64,000 nucleotides of DNA, from the NCBI RefSeq assembly GCF_001274785.1, contig NZ_LHPI01000005.1, positions 1 to 64,000 on the forward strand, written 5' to 3'. Source of the stretch: Vibrio hepatarius (GTDB lineage Bacteria; Pseudomonadota; Gammaproteobacteria; Enterobacterales; Vibrionaceae). The notes under the pieces were generated by a model that was not told the origin of the DNA, searched no databases, and worked only from the letters and a program-made list of their open reading frames with translations. The translations under genes and the position numbers were made by a program. This document shows, one piece after another, positions 54,131 to 63,596 of the stretch (its first letter is position 1; each line of letters begins with the position of its first letter).

Positions 54131-55195
54131 ATGACCGCAGATCAAAAATTCAGACATTGGATGCGTACGTTGATTGTCCTGTTCATCGTACTATTTTTGT
54201 ACATTATCATTGCTGACCGTCACGCCCCACTAACAACTGAAGGACGCGTTCAAGGGTATGTCGTGCAAGTCGCCCCAGAGGTGTCCGGAAAAGTGACTAG
54301 TGTTTCAGTTGTAAATAATCAGTCAGTTAACAAAGGTGATGTGCTGTTCACTATCGATGAGCGTAAGTATGACATCGCTCTGGAGCAAGCTGAACTATCA
54401 CTTCAGTCAGCCTATGAGAAAGAAGCAACCTTGTATTCTCAGCGTGAAGCGGCAGTCGCGAATATTGCACGCGCGCAAGCGACCTATGATAACGCGCATC
54501 GTGAATACAATCGCTTACTCAAGTTGTCGAGACAAAAAGTGATTTCACAGTCGTCTGTTGATAACGCTTTTGCGCAAAACCAAGTCGCTCACGCTACATT
54601 GAAAGCGGAGCAGCAAAACTTGAAAGTCATTGAAGCGCAACTGGGTGATAAAAAAGGTGAAAGCACCGCGGTACGCATCGCGAGAAATAAGCTAGAGAAA
54701 GCACAACTAGATTTAACCAATACTCGAGTACTCGCACCGAGCGATGGCGTGGTAACCAACCTACAATTGGAAGTCGGTACAATGGCGAACACTAATATGC
54801 CCCTACTTACTTTTGTTCCTACTGGCTCTATGTGGGTTGCTGCAGATTTTCGTGAGAAATCAGTCGCTAACTTGAACGAAAGTTACCACGCTTTGGTGGC
54901 ATTTGATGCAAACCCTGGTGGCGTATACGAGTTTGATATCTCTAGCCGTGACTATGGCGTAGCCGCTGCGCAACAAACACCAAACGGAGCATTGACGAAA
55001 GTTGAAGTAAATAACCGTTGGGTTCGAGATGCACAACGTACGCGAGTCAATCTAACGAGCCAGGACAACATGCCATCATCACTGTTTGTTGGATCGCGGG
55101 CGACGATCGTGGTCTATCCACAAGATAATATGTTTTGGCATCTAATGGCGCAGGTACAAATTCATATCGCTAGCTGGTTCCACTTTATTTATTAG
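54131..55195 (+). CDS. HlyD/EmrA-type membrane fusion protein
   Basis: From ATG 54131 the protein has 354 residues: one membrane helix (about 12-29), a lipoyl half (VQVAPEVSGKVTSVSVVNNQSVNKGDVLFTI), an alpha-hairpin (about 85-165), the second lipoyl half (TRVLAPSDGVVTNLQLEVG) and a beta-barrel. The longer frame to 53915 overlaps the LysR gene and is rejected. It should work with the next gene as an efflux pair. Confidence 0.9.
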   Translation: MTADQKFRHWMRTLIVLFIVLFLYIIIADRHAPLTTEGRVQGYVVQVAPEVSGKVTSVSVVNNQSVNKGDVLFTIDERKYDIALEQAELSLQSAYEKEATLYSQREAAVANIARAQATYDNAHREYNRLLKLSRQKVISQSSVDNAFAQNQVAHATLKAEQQNLKVIEAQLGDKKGESTAVRIARNKLEKAQLDLTNTRVLAPSDGVVTNLQLEVGTMANTNMPLLTFVPTGSMWVAADFREKSVANLNESYHALVAFDANPGGVYEFDISSRDYGVAAAQQTPNGALTKVEVNNRWVRDAQRTRVNLTSQDNMPSSLFVGSRATIVVYPQDNMFWHLMAQVQIHIASWFHFIY

Positions 55196-55206
55196 CAGGT
55201 GCCAGA

Positions 55207-56226
55207 ATGAAAACGTTACGTATTTGGTTTGGTTGCTCGATGGGACTGGCGCTGAGCATGGTATTTGGCTGGTCTTATGGTTTTTTCGCCATAATGATGC
55301 CGCTATTTATACTTGGACGAATGGACCGCTTTAGTTTACCTAGCTTGCTAATGGTGTTCTTCTCTGCAGTTTGGAGCACCGTTCAAGCAACGTATATCGT
55401 AGAGTTTTTACAGTTCCACCCTACTCTAATGATCGCTGCTGTTGGCATTATGATGTTGTTTAAGTGTGTTGCAATGATGAACCAGAAGACATACCTATTT
55501 GGTTATATGGGGCTGCTAGTTGGTTCGATTGTATTGAATTTCGCTAGCTACAACTTCATGGATATCGAAGAGTTTAACGTTAACTTGTGGGTTATAGCGT
55601 TCAGCAACATTTTCGTTTGCGCACTAGCATATTGGATCTTTCCTGAGCCTGAATCTCAATGCGAGCAAGCGGAGATTTCGACTCCGGTCAAAAGCGATAT
55701 AGATTACATCAGTCAAGTTGCTATGGGCTGGGTTGTGGCAATGACGGCGTTTATTGTCTTCCAGGTAGCTGACTTATATGATTCCTTATCTGCTCAAGCT
55801 TCGATTCTTATTATCCTGACACCAATGACCCTCGCTGGCTCAATGGCGATGGCTAAGATTCGTATTATAGGTACGGCTCTTGGGTGCTTAGCGGGTATGT
55901 CGGTTCAACTTATTTTAGGTAGTTGGTACGGGCACGGCCTACTGTTTTGGTTGGCATTTGTTATAGCCATGGGACCATTTTGTTTGTGGCTGACTAAAGG
56001 GCAAATTAAAGCGGCAATCGCTTTCTCTGCCATGTCTGCTTTGTCTGTACCTTTGACTACGTCATTGGTTCCAGAACAAAAAGATGCGTTCTTCTCGATC
56101 TTGTATCGCTTTAGTTCAATCTTTGTCGCGGTTTTGCTTACAGCAATGGTCATGTGGGTTGTGCACCATTGGATACGCGTTATGTTGCTAAAACATCCTG
56201 AGATCGAACGTATTCAGCCATCGTAG
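55207..56226 (+). CDS. DUF2955 / FUSC-like inner-membrane protein
   Basis: The 339-residue protein has about ten hydrophobic helices in two blocks (1-150 and 170-330) with an acidic loop between, as in the aromatic-acid exporter (FUSC/AaeB) group. It starts 11 bases after the HlyD gene. Together they resemble AaeA-AaeB, regulated there by a LysR protein (AaeR); substrate is inferred only. Confidence 0.8.
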   Translation: MKTLRIWFGCSMGLALSMVFGWSYGFFAIMMPLFILGRMDRFSLPSLLMVFFSAVWSTVQATYIVEFLQFHPTLMIAAVGIMMLFKCVAMMNQKTYLFGYMGLLVGSIVLNFASYNFMDIEEFNVNLWVIAFSNIFVCALAYWIFPEPESQCEQAEISTPVKSDIDYISQVAMGWVVAMTAFIVFQVADLYDSLSAQASILIILTPMTLAGSMAMAKIRIIGTALGCLAGMSVQLILGSWYGHGLLFWLAFVIAMGPFCLWLTKGQIKAAIAFSAMSALSVPLTTSLVPEQKDAFFSILYRFSSIFVAVLLTAMVMWVVHHWIRVMLLKHPEIERIQPS

Positions 56227-56245
56227 TTTCAAATCATGCTAGAGG

Positions 56246-56274
56246 CCGTCACTTAAACACTGATGACGGTTTTT
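56246..56274 (+). terminator. Terminator after the efflux pair
   Basis: CCGTCA and TGACGG flank 12 bases, then TTTTT. It overlaps the last codons of the convergent histidine kinase gene. Confidence 0.55.
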
Positions 56275-57983
56275 AGCGTTCTTTGTATCTCTTTACTACG
56301 AATTGGTTTTGAGACAAACGCATTCATACCGGCATCGATACATGTTTGTTTGTCTTTAGCCATTGCGTGAGCAGTTAATGCGATAATGGGTGTAGCGCTA
56401 CAGAACTGTCGTATCTGTTTAGTCGCGGTTAAACCATCCATAACTGGCATTGAAATATCCATAAAAATAAGATCGATGTGCTCTGAATTCTGCTTAAAGT
56501 AATCCACCGCTTCCAAACCATTGTTTTGGGTTACCACTTTATGTCCAAGCTTCTCTAGGATTAGTTTAATCACCATTTGATTAGTTACGGTGTCTTCTAC
56601 AACGAGAATGTTAAGGCTCTTAGCGAAGTTAACCGTTAAATCATGTGGGTGTTCGTTTAGATTGACTTGTAGCTTGGTTTTGACGGGCAAACTGATCGTA
56701 AACACAGAACCTTTACCAAACACGCTTTCAACGGAAATGCTACCACTCATCAACTCAGCTAAGTGCTTGGAGATCGTTAACCCAAGTCCACTCCCACCGT
56801 ATTTTCTCGTGATAGAATCATCGGCTTGCCTAAACTGACTGAATATTGCGTTAAGACGTGAACGTTCGATACCTATTCCAGTATCTTTTACTTCTATTTT
56901 CAGTACTGAGTTTGAGATTGTAGCACTTAAAGAAACTGAGCCTTGTTCCGTAAACTTGAGAGCATTGCCAACAAGATTGAATACAATTTGCATCACTCGG
57001 GTTGGATCAATCCACAGCAATAAGTCCTGCTCAAATTCTAAGTCGACGGTGAAGTCCAATCCTTTTGCATTTGCGAGGGTCTGGAAATGCTCAAGAATTG
57101 AAGATAGATCGTTTCTTAACTTAACCCACTGATATTTAGTGGAGAACTCGCCACTTTCAATCCTAGATAAGTCGAGTATGTCGTTAATTAAAACGAGCAA
57201 CAGTTCTGCGGACGACTCCATCTTCTCGAGCATCTCAAGTTGTTCTGGAACACTTAGATCGTCGAGCAGCACATCAATGTAGCCGAGGACTGCATTCAAT
57301 GGAGTCCTTAATTCATGGCTCATCATGGCCAAAAATCGCGATTTTGCTTCGTTGGCTTTCTCTGCTTTGATCTGGGCGAGCTTTAACTGCTGCGTGCGAA
57401 CATCAACTAAGTGTTGAAGCTGCTCTTTGTGTTCGATATCAATCAACGCGCGTTCAAGAAGGGGTCTGAAACGTGACAGTGTCTCGCGCGAATCTAGTGT
57501 GAATTGCCCTACTTTGTTCCCTATCAATAAAATGATGGAATCGGTAATAGTCGCTTTTACGCCAGTAGCTAGAGCGCACTTCATAGTGTTCTTTTGCTGA
57601 TCATCCAAACAGGCGAACTCTTGCAGTTTGGCGGGTTCGAACAATAGAATGCAGTCTCCCTCTAAGACTCTGGGAAACTTACCATCATTGCACCACTCAA
57701 CGCCTTCAAATTCTTTATTTGAGGTAAGCAGTGTATTGAAGTGCAACTCGCAATTTTTCTTACTCAGTACGATGAAATCAGAAAAGTCTATATAGAGAGA
57801 AAGTACGTTTTTGAGCTCTTGGAAAATTTGTTGTTTGTTCGACGCGCTGGTAATACTTGAGATTGCATCCAGAATAGCGCGGTTTTCCGCCATTAAACGC
57901 CCTTCGCGCTCTTGGCTTTGTTTCAGCTCTACGAGTGCTTCATGTAATTGTTCTTTCGTTTTTAAACACATAAGTCGAATCAA
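56253..57983 (-). CDS. Hybrid sensor histidine kinase
   Basis: The 576-residue soluble kinase has an N-terminal coiled coil (about 6-35), a GAF-like region (40-190), the phospho-acceptor box RFLAMMSHELRTPLN, an ATPase part with NLVGNALKFTE and YGGSGLGLT, and a receiver domain with DLIFMDISMPVMDG. There is no membrane helix and no HPt, so the phosphate must pass to a separate HPt protein. It begins with a TTG overlapping the FIST stop (or an ATG four codons later), implying coupled translation; the FIST protein is the likely sensory partner, as with NosP-associated kinases. Confidence 0.92.
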   Translation of the reverse strand: MIRLMCLKTKEQLHEALVELKQSQEREGRLMAENRAILDAISSITSASNKQQIFQELKNVLSLYIDFSDFIVLSKKNCELHFNTLLTSNKEFEGVEWCNDGKFPRVLEGDCILLFEPAKLQEFACLDDQQKNTMKCALATGVKATITDSIILLIGNKVGQFTLDSRETLSRFRPLLERALIDIEHKEQLQHLVDVRTQQLKLAQIKAEKANEAKSRFLAMMSHELRTPLNAVLGYIDVLLDDLSVPEQLEMLEKMESSAELLLVLINDILDLSRIESGEFSTKYQWVKLRNDLSSILEHFQTLANAKGLDFTVDLEFEQDLLLWIDPTRVMQIVFNLVGNALKFTEQGSVSLSATISNSVLKIEVKDTGIGIERSRLNAIFSQFRQADDSITRKYGGSGLGLTISKHLAELMSGSISVESVFGKGSVFTISLPVKTKLQVNLNEHPHDLTVNFAKSLNILVVEDTVTNQMVIKLILEKLGHKVVTQNNGLEAVDYFKQNSEHIDLIFMDISMPVMDGLTATKQIRQFCSATPIIALTAHAMAKDKQTCIDAGMNAFVSKPIRSKEIQRTLKTVISV

Positions 57984-59164
57984 TCAGAGTAAAATGTAGC
58001 GGAAGAGATCATCAAATTACCATGACCATTTTCTCCGTTAACAAAGCGCCCTTGTTCACCAAAGGTAAATGGGCAAATAAAGGGGACGTTCCCCATTTGT
58101 TGTTTTATTATTTCGTAGACTTTATGAATGTCTTCGTCTAAGTAAAGCATAGCTCCCGCACAGATAATGCACACGGCCCCGGCTATTTTAGAGCTATTAA
58201 TCGATTGCCTATTTGCTTCTTTTATCACTCGCGCTGGTCTAAAAATCAACTGCGATTTGTCACCAAACATTAACGTAACGTTATCGTTTTCTTCTATGTT
58301 GGTGAAAAGAAGAATGCCTTCATCTTCGGTGAGCTTCACAGGATGAGACAATTTATAATAAGGTTGATTGTAAAGTGATCCGGCAATTCTACCAAGCGGA
58401 TATTGCGTAACTAGTTGAAATATAAAGTGACTTGGAAGGTCGATATTGGCGTGTTTTTCTAACCATTCTCGGTAAACTTGTTGGGCGGGTCTGTGGTCGA
58501 TCTCCATCAACTCTCTACCTTTTGCTTTGGTTACCCTACCTGTGAACTGCGTCGGAGAATAACCAGCACTAAACCCAGCGGCTAAGGGCTTGGAAGGAAA
58601 CAGGAGTTGAATGGCTAAGCCTTGGTGTGTTGATGCATCTTCGTTAAAGACTGACCACTGTCCTTTTACAGCATTGTCTGCCGCTGTGGCACCTATTATC
58701 GGAACTGGCGTTTGGAAGAAGTTATCAATCGATTTGATTAATGTCTCTTCTAGGCCTGGTGTCGTATGGATAATGGCAAAACTGGGGACTTCCCCGACAC
58801 GGTCGGCTTTTTCCAGTGCGATTTCTATCGCTCTTCTGGCGGCAATTTTCGAATCTTGCTCGTTGTCATATTCAACCAGACTGGAGCCATACGCTCGTGA
58901 ATTAGAATCGTAGATGGCGATTAGGCCGATCACATTGCCAAAGTGCACACCACGCTCGGTCATTATTCCTTTACACGTCGAGCAGCCAATAATGGATACG
59001 TCGGGCAAGGATTTCTTAAATGCCGCCCGTAATTTTTCGGAGCCGTAGTTTTGCGTAAAATAGCAAATAATGCTTGCTAGATTTTTGGTACTAATTTCAC
59101 TGACGATTTCTGCGACGGCATCTTTTTCTTTCAGTTGATAAGAAATATGCGTTTTAAATTCCAT
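57980..59164 (-). CDS. FIST-domain sensor protein, NosP-like
   Basis: The 394-residue protein has a FIST N part (LASIICYFTQNYGSEKLRAAFKKSLPDVSIIGCSTCKGIM, about 30-215) and a FIST C part (about 235-370). Related proteins called NosP bind haem and nitric oxide and inhibit a co-encoded hybrid kinase in several bacteria, including, as I recall, V. cholerae (VC1444-VC1445). Here the kinase gene follows immediately, and a cbb3 oxidase cluster lies on the other side. Haem binding is not provable from sequence. Confidence 0.88.
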   Translation of the reverse strand: MEFKTHISYQLKEKDAVAEIVSEISTKNLASIICYFTQNYGSEKLRAAFKKSLPDVSIIGCSTCKGIMTERGVHFGNVIGLIAIYDSNSRAYGSSLVEYDNEQDSKIAARRAIEIALEKADRVGEVPSFAIIHTTPGLEETLIKSIDNFFQTPVPIIGATAADNAVKGQWSVFNEDASTHQGLAIQLLFPSKPLAAGFSAGYSPTQFTGRVTKAKGRELMEIDHRPAQQVYREWLEKHANIDLPSHFIFQLVTQYPLGRIAGSLYNQPYYKLSHPVKLTEDEGILLFTNIEENDNVTLMFGDKSQLIFRPARVIKEANRQSINSSKIAGAVCIICAGAMLYLDEDIHKVYEIIKQQMGNVPFICPFTFGEQGRFVNGENGHGNLMISSATFYSD

Positions 59165-59530
59165 CTAGATTCTTCTAATTGTGATTGCTTTTTGTTCACC
59201 TTCTGGCGAGCTTAATTTGATTGTGATCTCGTTATTGTATTTTGGAAAGAAAATAGACCAAGAAAGTGCATTTTTTTCGAGCGTGGACTCAGGTGACGTT
59301 GGTTCAAGAATCCACCCCTCCTTATCCGTTTCAATTAACATATCTCCTTCACCTAATTGCACAGAAAAGCGGGTGTTGTCTGCGTAAAAAACACACTCTT
59401 TTTTTGCCTCACACGACAGTTCAAGTGTCGATTCATGCGTGACCGTTCTCCAGAAAAACGCTGTAATCAGTAGGGTTAACATGATGATTATTTGAACAAA
59501 ACGACCGCGTGTGAGTTTTTGGGCTGCCAT
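59165..59530 (-). CDS. Small single-helix membrane protein, first in FIST operon
   Basis: From ATG 59530 it has 121 residues: a helix near 10-28 (FVQIIIMLTLLITAFFW), then an extracytoplasmic beta-rich part with two cysteines (LSCEAKKECVFYA). I do not recognise the family. Its stop codon abuts the FIST start with no gap, so it is translated with it and may take part in the same pathway. Confidence 0.75.
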   Translation of the reverse strand: MAAQKLTRGRFVQIIIMLTLLITAFFWRTVTHESTLELSCEAKKECVFYADNTRFSVQLGEGDMLIETDKEGWILEPTSPESTLEKNALSWSIFFPKYNNEITIKLSSPEGEQKAITIRRI

Positions 59531-59732
59531 TAAGGGTGTTTCTCCGTGTAACAAACTTCAAAGTTTTAAAATAAAAGGCCAAAACCTGACCAAGTGTAAG
59601 GTTACTACGCTGTCATTGAATTGTTAAATGCAGTATAGTTGGCGGCTGAAAATGCCACTTTTTTTAAAAACCGATAAGAATATTTAACCGTCTGAAACGC
59701 GGGATGAAATTCTTTACGTTTTGGGTGGCATT

Positions 59733-59746
59733 ACGACATGTGTCGT
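59733..59746. repeat. Short inverted repeat before ccoN
   Basis: ACGACA-TG-TGTCGT lies 44-57 bases upstream of the ccoN ATG and could be an operator or leader hairpin. Confidence 0.3.
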
Positions 59747-59789
59747 GTTGGAAGTAAAGTGTAGTTAATTAGAAATTGGAAGCATGCAA

Positions 59790-61217
59790 ATGAGCCAAGA
59801 AAAGCAGCTTGAACAAAACTACAACTATACAGTCGTCCGTCAATTTACCCTTGTGACTATTCTCTGGGGTATTGTCGGTATGGCTGTTGGTGTTTTGATT
59901 GCCGCTCAATTAGTTTGGCCACAGCTAAACTTTGATACGCCGTGGTTGACGTACAGTCGCTTACGTCCTCTGCATACTAATGCGGTTATTTTTGCGTTTG
60001 GTACAAGTGCTCTGTTCGCAACGTCTTACTATGTTGTGCAGCGTACCTGTCAAACTCGTCTATTTGGTGGCCCTCTTGTCGCCTTCACCTTCTGGGGCTG
60101 GCAAGCAATTATCCTCGCAGCAGCGATTACTCTGCCTTTAGGTTATACCTCTGGTAAAGAATACGCTGAACTTGAATGGCCAATCGATATTGCTATCGCG
60201 GTTGTTTGGGTTTCTTACGCTATCGTGTTCTTCGGAACGCTTGTGAAACGTAAGACGTCACACATCTACGTGGCAAACTGGTTCTTCGGTGCCTTTATCA
60301 TTACTGTTGCGGTTCTTCATATCGTAAACAGCATGGCAATCCCAGTATCTATGGGTAAATCGTACTCGATTTACGCTGGTGCGGTGGATGCGATGGTACA
60401 GTGGTGGTACGGTCACAACGCGGTAGGTTTCCTACTGACAGCTGGTTTCCTAGGTATGATGTACTACTTCGTTCCTAAGCAAGCTGAGCGTCCAGTTTAC
60501 TCTTACCGTCTGTCAATCGTTCACTTCTGGGCTCTTATCTCTCTATACATTTGGGCAGGTCCTCACCACCTACACTACACTGCACTTCCAGATTGGACGC
60601 AGTCGCTAGGTATGGTTATGTCTCTTGTTCTGTTTGCGCCTTCTTGGGGTGGTATGATCAACGGTATCATGACGCTTTCAGGTGCTTGGCACAAACTACG
60701 TTATGACCCTATCCTTCGTTTCCTAATCGTATCACTATCGTTCTACGGTATGTCTACGTTTGAAGGCCCAATGATGTCTATTAAGACAGTTAACGCGCTG
60801 TCTCACTACACAGACTGGACAGTTGGTCACGTACACTCTGGCGCTCTAGGTTGGGTTGCAATGGTATCTATCGGTTCGGTATACCACTTGATCCCTCGCC
60901 TATTCGGTCAAGAGCGTATGTACTCTGTAAGCCTGATTAACGCTCACTTCTGGTTAGCGACAATCGGTACAGTTCTGTACATCGTTGCGATGTGGATTTC
61001 TGGTGTTATGCAAGGTCTGATGTGGCGCGCAGTTAACTCTGACGGTACGTTGACTTACAGCTTTGTTGAATCAGTAGAAGCGTCTTACCCGTTCTACTTT
61101 GTACGTTTCCTAGGTGGTTTCATCTTCCTAAGCGGTATGTTCCTAATGGCATACAACACGTACAAGACTCTTTCAGCACCAAAAGCTAGCTTAAAAGCAA
61201 TCCAGCAACCGGCATAA
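59790..61217 (+). CDS. ccoN: cbb3 cytochrome oxidase catalytic subunit CcoN
   Basis: The 475-residue membrane subunit has twelve helices and the histidines of haem b, b3 and CuB ([47 protein letters not shown]). It reduces oxygen to water with high affinity. ATG 59790 is favoured over 59784 because GGAAG is then spaced seven bases away. It heads the ccoNOQP operon. Confidence 0.97.
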   Translation: MSQEKQLEQNYNYTVVRQFTLVTILWGIVGMAVGVLIAAQLVWPQLNFDTPWLTYSRLRPLHTNAVIFAFGTSALFATSYYVVQRTCQTRLFGGPLVAFTFWGWQAIILAAAITLPLGYTSGKEYAELEWPIDIAIAVVWVSYAIVFFGTLVKRKTSHIYVANWFFGAFIITVAVLHIVNSMAIPVSMGKSYSIYAGAVDAMVQWWYGHNAVGFLLTAGFLGMMYYFVPKQAERPVYSYRLSIVHFWALISLYIWAGPHHLHYTALPDWTQSLGMVMSLVLFAPSWGGMINGIMTLSGAWHKLRYDPILRFLIVSLSFYGMSTFEGPMMSIKTVNALSHYTDWTVGHVHSGALGWVAMVSIGSVYHLIPRLFGQERMYSVSLINAHFWLATIGTVLYIVAMWISGVMQGLMWRAVNSDGTLTYSFVESVEASYPFYFVRFLGGFIFLSGMFLMAYNTYKTLSAPKASLKAIQQPA

Positions 61218-61230
61218 GGAGATTTAAAGA

Positions 61231-61851
61231 ATGAGTTCTAATTCTAACAATCGCCACGAAATTGTTGAACGCAATGTCGGTTTGCTAGCGATTCTTATTG
61301 TTTTTGCAATCAGTTTGGGTGCGTTGGTTGAGATCACTCCGTTGATCTTCCAAAAGCAAACAACTGAACCTGTTGAAAACCTACGTCCTTACACAGCTCT
61401 TGAGCTTGAAGGTCGTGACATCTACACCCGTGAAGGTTGTAACGTATGTCACAGCCAAATGATTCGTCCATTCCGTTCTGAAACGGAACGCTACGGTCAC
61501 TACTCTGTTGCTGGTGAAAGTGTATGGGAACACCCATTCCTATGGGGTTCTAAGCGTACTGGTCCTGACCTAGCGCGCGTTGGCGGTCGTTACTCTGATG
61601 AGTGGCACCGTGTTCACCTTCTTGATCCTCGCGAACTAGTTCCTGAGTCAAACATGCCAGGTTTCCCTTGGTTGGCTGACAATGTTCTAGACGGCAAGAA
61701 TACAGAAAAGAAACTACGTCTTTTCCGTGATCAATTTGGTGTTCCATACACTGATGAGCAAATCGCAAATGCGTCTAAAGATGTAGAAGGTAAAACAGAG
61801 ATGGATGCCATCATTGCTTACCTTCAGTCTCTTGGTCACGCAATGAAGTAA
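61231..61851 (+). CDS. ccoO: cbb3 oxidase monohaem cytochrome c subunit CcoO
   Basis: The 206-residue subunit has an N-terminal helix ([20 protein letters not shown]) and one haem c site [13 protein letters not shown], with the axial methionine likely in [15 protein letters not shown] precedes the start, 13 bases after ccoN. Confidence 0.97.
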   Translation: MSSNSNNRHEIVERNVGLLAILIVFAISLGALVEITPLIFQKQTTEPVENLRPYTALELEGRDIYTREGCNVCHSQMIRPFRSETERYGHYSVAGESVWEHPFLWGSKRTGPDLARVGGRYSDEWHRVHLLDPRELVPESNMPGFPWLADNVLDGKNTEKKLRLFRDQFGVPYTDEQIANASKDVEGKTEMDAIIAYLQSLGHAMK

Positions 61852-61867
61852 TTAAAGGGGTGAAATT

Positions 61868-62044
61868 ATGGATATCGGTACTATTCACAGTATTTGGACC
61901 ATAGTTCTGTTCGTTAGCTTTCTGGGTGTAGTTTGGTGGGCTTACGGTAAACGTCGCAAAGCACGTTTCGATGAGGCTGCAAACCTTGTTTTTGCTGATG
62001 AAGAAAAAACGCCCGAAAAAGAACAAGGAGTGACTAAGCAATGA
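61868..62044 (+). CDS. ccoQ: cbb3 oxidase small subunit CcoQ
   Basis: The 58-residue protein MDIGTIHSIWTIVLFVSF... has one membrane helix and a charged tail (KRRKARFDEAANL), as CcoQ. It has an AAAGGGG ribosome site and its stop overlaps the ccoP start by ATGA. It stabilises the complex. Confidence 0.92.
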   Translation: MDIGTIHSIWTIVLFVSFLGVVWWAYGKRRKARFDEAANLVFADEEKTPEKEQGVTKQ

Positions 62045-63021
62045 CTACATTTTGGAGTCTTTGGATAATCATCATTACAGTCGGTACTCTTGTCGGCTGT
62101 GCTGCACTGCTTATCTGGTGTCTTAAAGACAAGATGGGCGTGGAAGAAAGTGCAGATATGGGTCACGAGTACGATGGTATTCGCGAGCTAAACAACCCAC
62201 TGCCGAAATGGTGGACTTACCTATTCGTAGGTACGTTCTTTTTCGCGGCGACTTACCTGACTCTTTACCCGGGTCTTGGTAACTTCAAAGGTGTACTAGG
62301 CTGGACCAGTTCAGACCAAACAGTACGTTCTCTTGAAGAGTCGAAGGCATCAGTAGCAGCTGCGCAAAGCAACAAGCAACTGGACCAATACGCTAAAGAG
62401 CTAGACGATGCAGACACTTACTTTGGTGAAGCATTCAAGAGCCTAGCTTATGTGAACGGTTCAACAGAACTGCGTCCGATTCCTGAAATCGCTGCAGACT
62501 CTGAAGCAGTTAAAGTAGGTCAACGTTTGTTCCTACAAAACTGTTCTCAGTGTCACGGTTCGGATGCTCGTGGTCAGAAAGGTTTCCCTAACCTAACTGA
62601 CGATGCGTGGCTATACGGCGGTGAACCTGCAGCTATCGTTACGACTATCATGCACGGTCGTATCGGTCAGATGCCATCTTGGAAAGATGCTCTTGGCGAG
62701 CAAGGCGTTGAGGAAGTAGTTAGCTACACTCTTAGCCTTTCTGGTCGTAGTGTAAACGCTCGTGATGCAGAAGCAGGTAAAGCACGTTTCGTCGTGTGTG
62801 CAGCGTGTCACGGCACAGACGGTAAAGGTAACCCAGCAGTGGGTGCACCTGACCTGACTGACCAAGACTGGTTGTTTGGTAGCTCTCGTGCAGACGTAAC
62901 AGAAACAGTAATGAACGGTCGTTCTGGCGTAATGCCTGCTTGGAAAGATATTCTAGGCGAAGACAAAGTTCAGCTTGTTGCTGCTTACGTTTGGAGTTTG
63001 AGCAACTCAGATAATAAGTAA
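62041..63021 (+). CDS. ccoP: cbb3 oxidase dihaem cytochrome c subunit CcoP
   Basis: The 326-residue subunit has two N-terminal helices (about 5-25 and 60-78) and two haem c motifs, CSQCHGS and CAACHGT, each followed by a methionine ligand (GQMPSW, GVMPAW). It delivers electrons to CcoO. It ends the structural operon and is followed by a hairpin. Confidence 0.97.
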   Translation: MTTFWSLWIIIITVGTLVGCAALLIWCLKDKMGVEESADMGHEYDGIRELNNPLPKWWTYLFVGTFFFAATYLTLYPGLGNFKGVLGWTSSDQTVRSLEESKASVAAAQSNKQLDQYAKELDDADTYFGEAFKSLAYVNGSTELRPIPEIAADSEAVKVGQRLFLQNCSQCHGSDARGQKGFPNLTDDAWLYGGEPAAIVTTIMHGRIGQMPSWKDALGEQGVEEVVSYTLSLSGRSVNARDAEAGKARFVVCAACHGTDGKGNPAVGAPDLTDQDWLFGSSRADVTETVMNGRSGVMPAWKDILGEDKVQLVAAYVWSLSNSDNK

Positions 63022-63031
63022 CTATTCAATA

Positions 63032-63055
63032 ACAGCCCCTTTAAAAAGGGGCTGT
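63032..63055 (+). terminator. Hairpin after ccoP
   Basis: ACAGCCCC and GGGGCTGT pair around TTTAAAAA, followed by a weak CTTTCCTTT tract; it may only partly stop transcription into the assembly genes. Confidence 0.6.
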
Positions 63056-63108
63056 CTTTCCTTTAAAGTTAAAGCCCTAATTTCATCTTACAAATTGAGA
63101 ACTTTTTT

Positions 63109-63588
63109 ATGGTAAAGCCTTGGTATAAGCAGTTTTGGCCGTGGTTTCTAATTATTTTGCCACTTACTGTTGTTGTGTGGACGATTATCACTGTGGTGGT
63201 TTTCTCGCAAAATTCTGTCTCACTAGTGACTGAGGATTACTATAAAAAAGGCAAAGGGATTAATGTCGACATTAGCAAACAGAATGTCGCAAAAGACTTA
63301 GGCCTAAGTGCGGCCGTTTATTCAGACGGCAATAGCGTCGTTATCAAGTTCAACAAAGGCCAGTTGGAACATTATCCAGCGATAACAGCAATGTTCGCTC
63401 ACCGTACTCTTCCTGACAGAGACTTCTCTCAGATGATCACCTCCGATGCGAAAGGTGTTTATCGATTCACCTTAGATAAAGAACTTCAAGGTCCTTGGTT
63501 TATTGAGCTGACTCCTCATGACAAACAATGGTTGGTTCAAGGTCGCGTTACATTCCCATCGTCATCTCCTGTTCAATTGGATAACTAA
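63109..63588 (+). CDS. FixH family cbb3 assembly protein
   Basis: The 159-residue protein has one N-terminal helix (FWPWFLIILPLTVVVWTIITVVVF), the FixH motif VTEDYYKKGKGINVDI, and a periplasmic beta domain. It aids cbb3 maturation together with the next gene, CcoI. Confidence 0.92.
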   Translation: MVKPWYKQFWPWFLIILPLTVVVWTIITVVVFSQNSVSLVTEDYYKKGKGINVDISKQNVAKDLGLSAAVYSDGNSVVIKFNKGQLEHYPAITAMFAHRTLPDRDFSQMITSDAKGVYRFTLDKELQGPWFIELTPHDKQWLVQGRVTFPSSSPVQLDN

Positions 63589-63596
63589 GCAAAATC

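Noticed and set aside
57473..57485. GTGACAGTGTCTC, a one-mismatch matS within the histidine kinase gene.
   Set aside because: Breaks a conserved position of the outer arm; could be chance.
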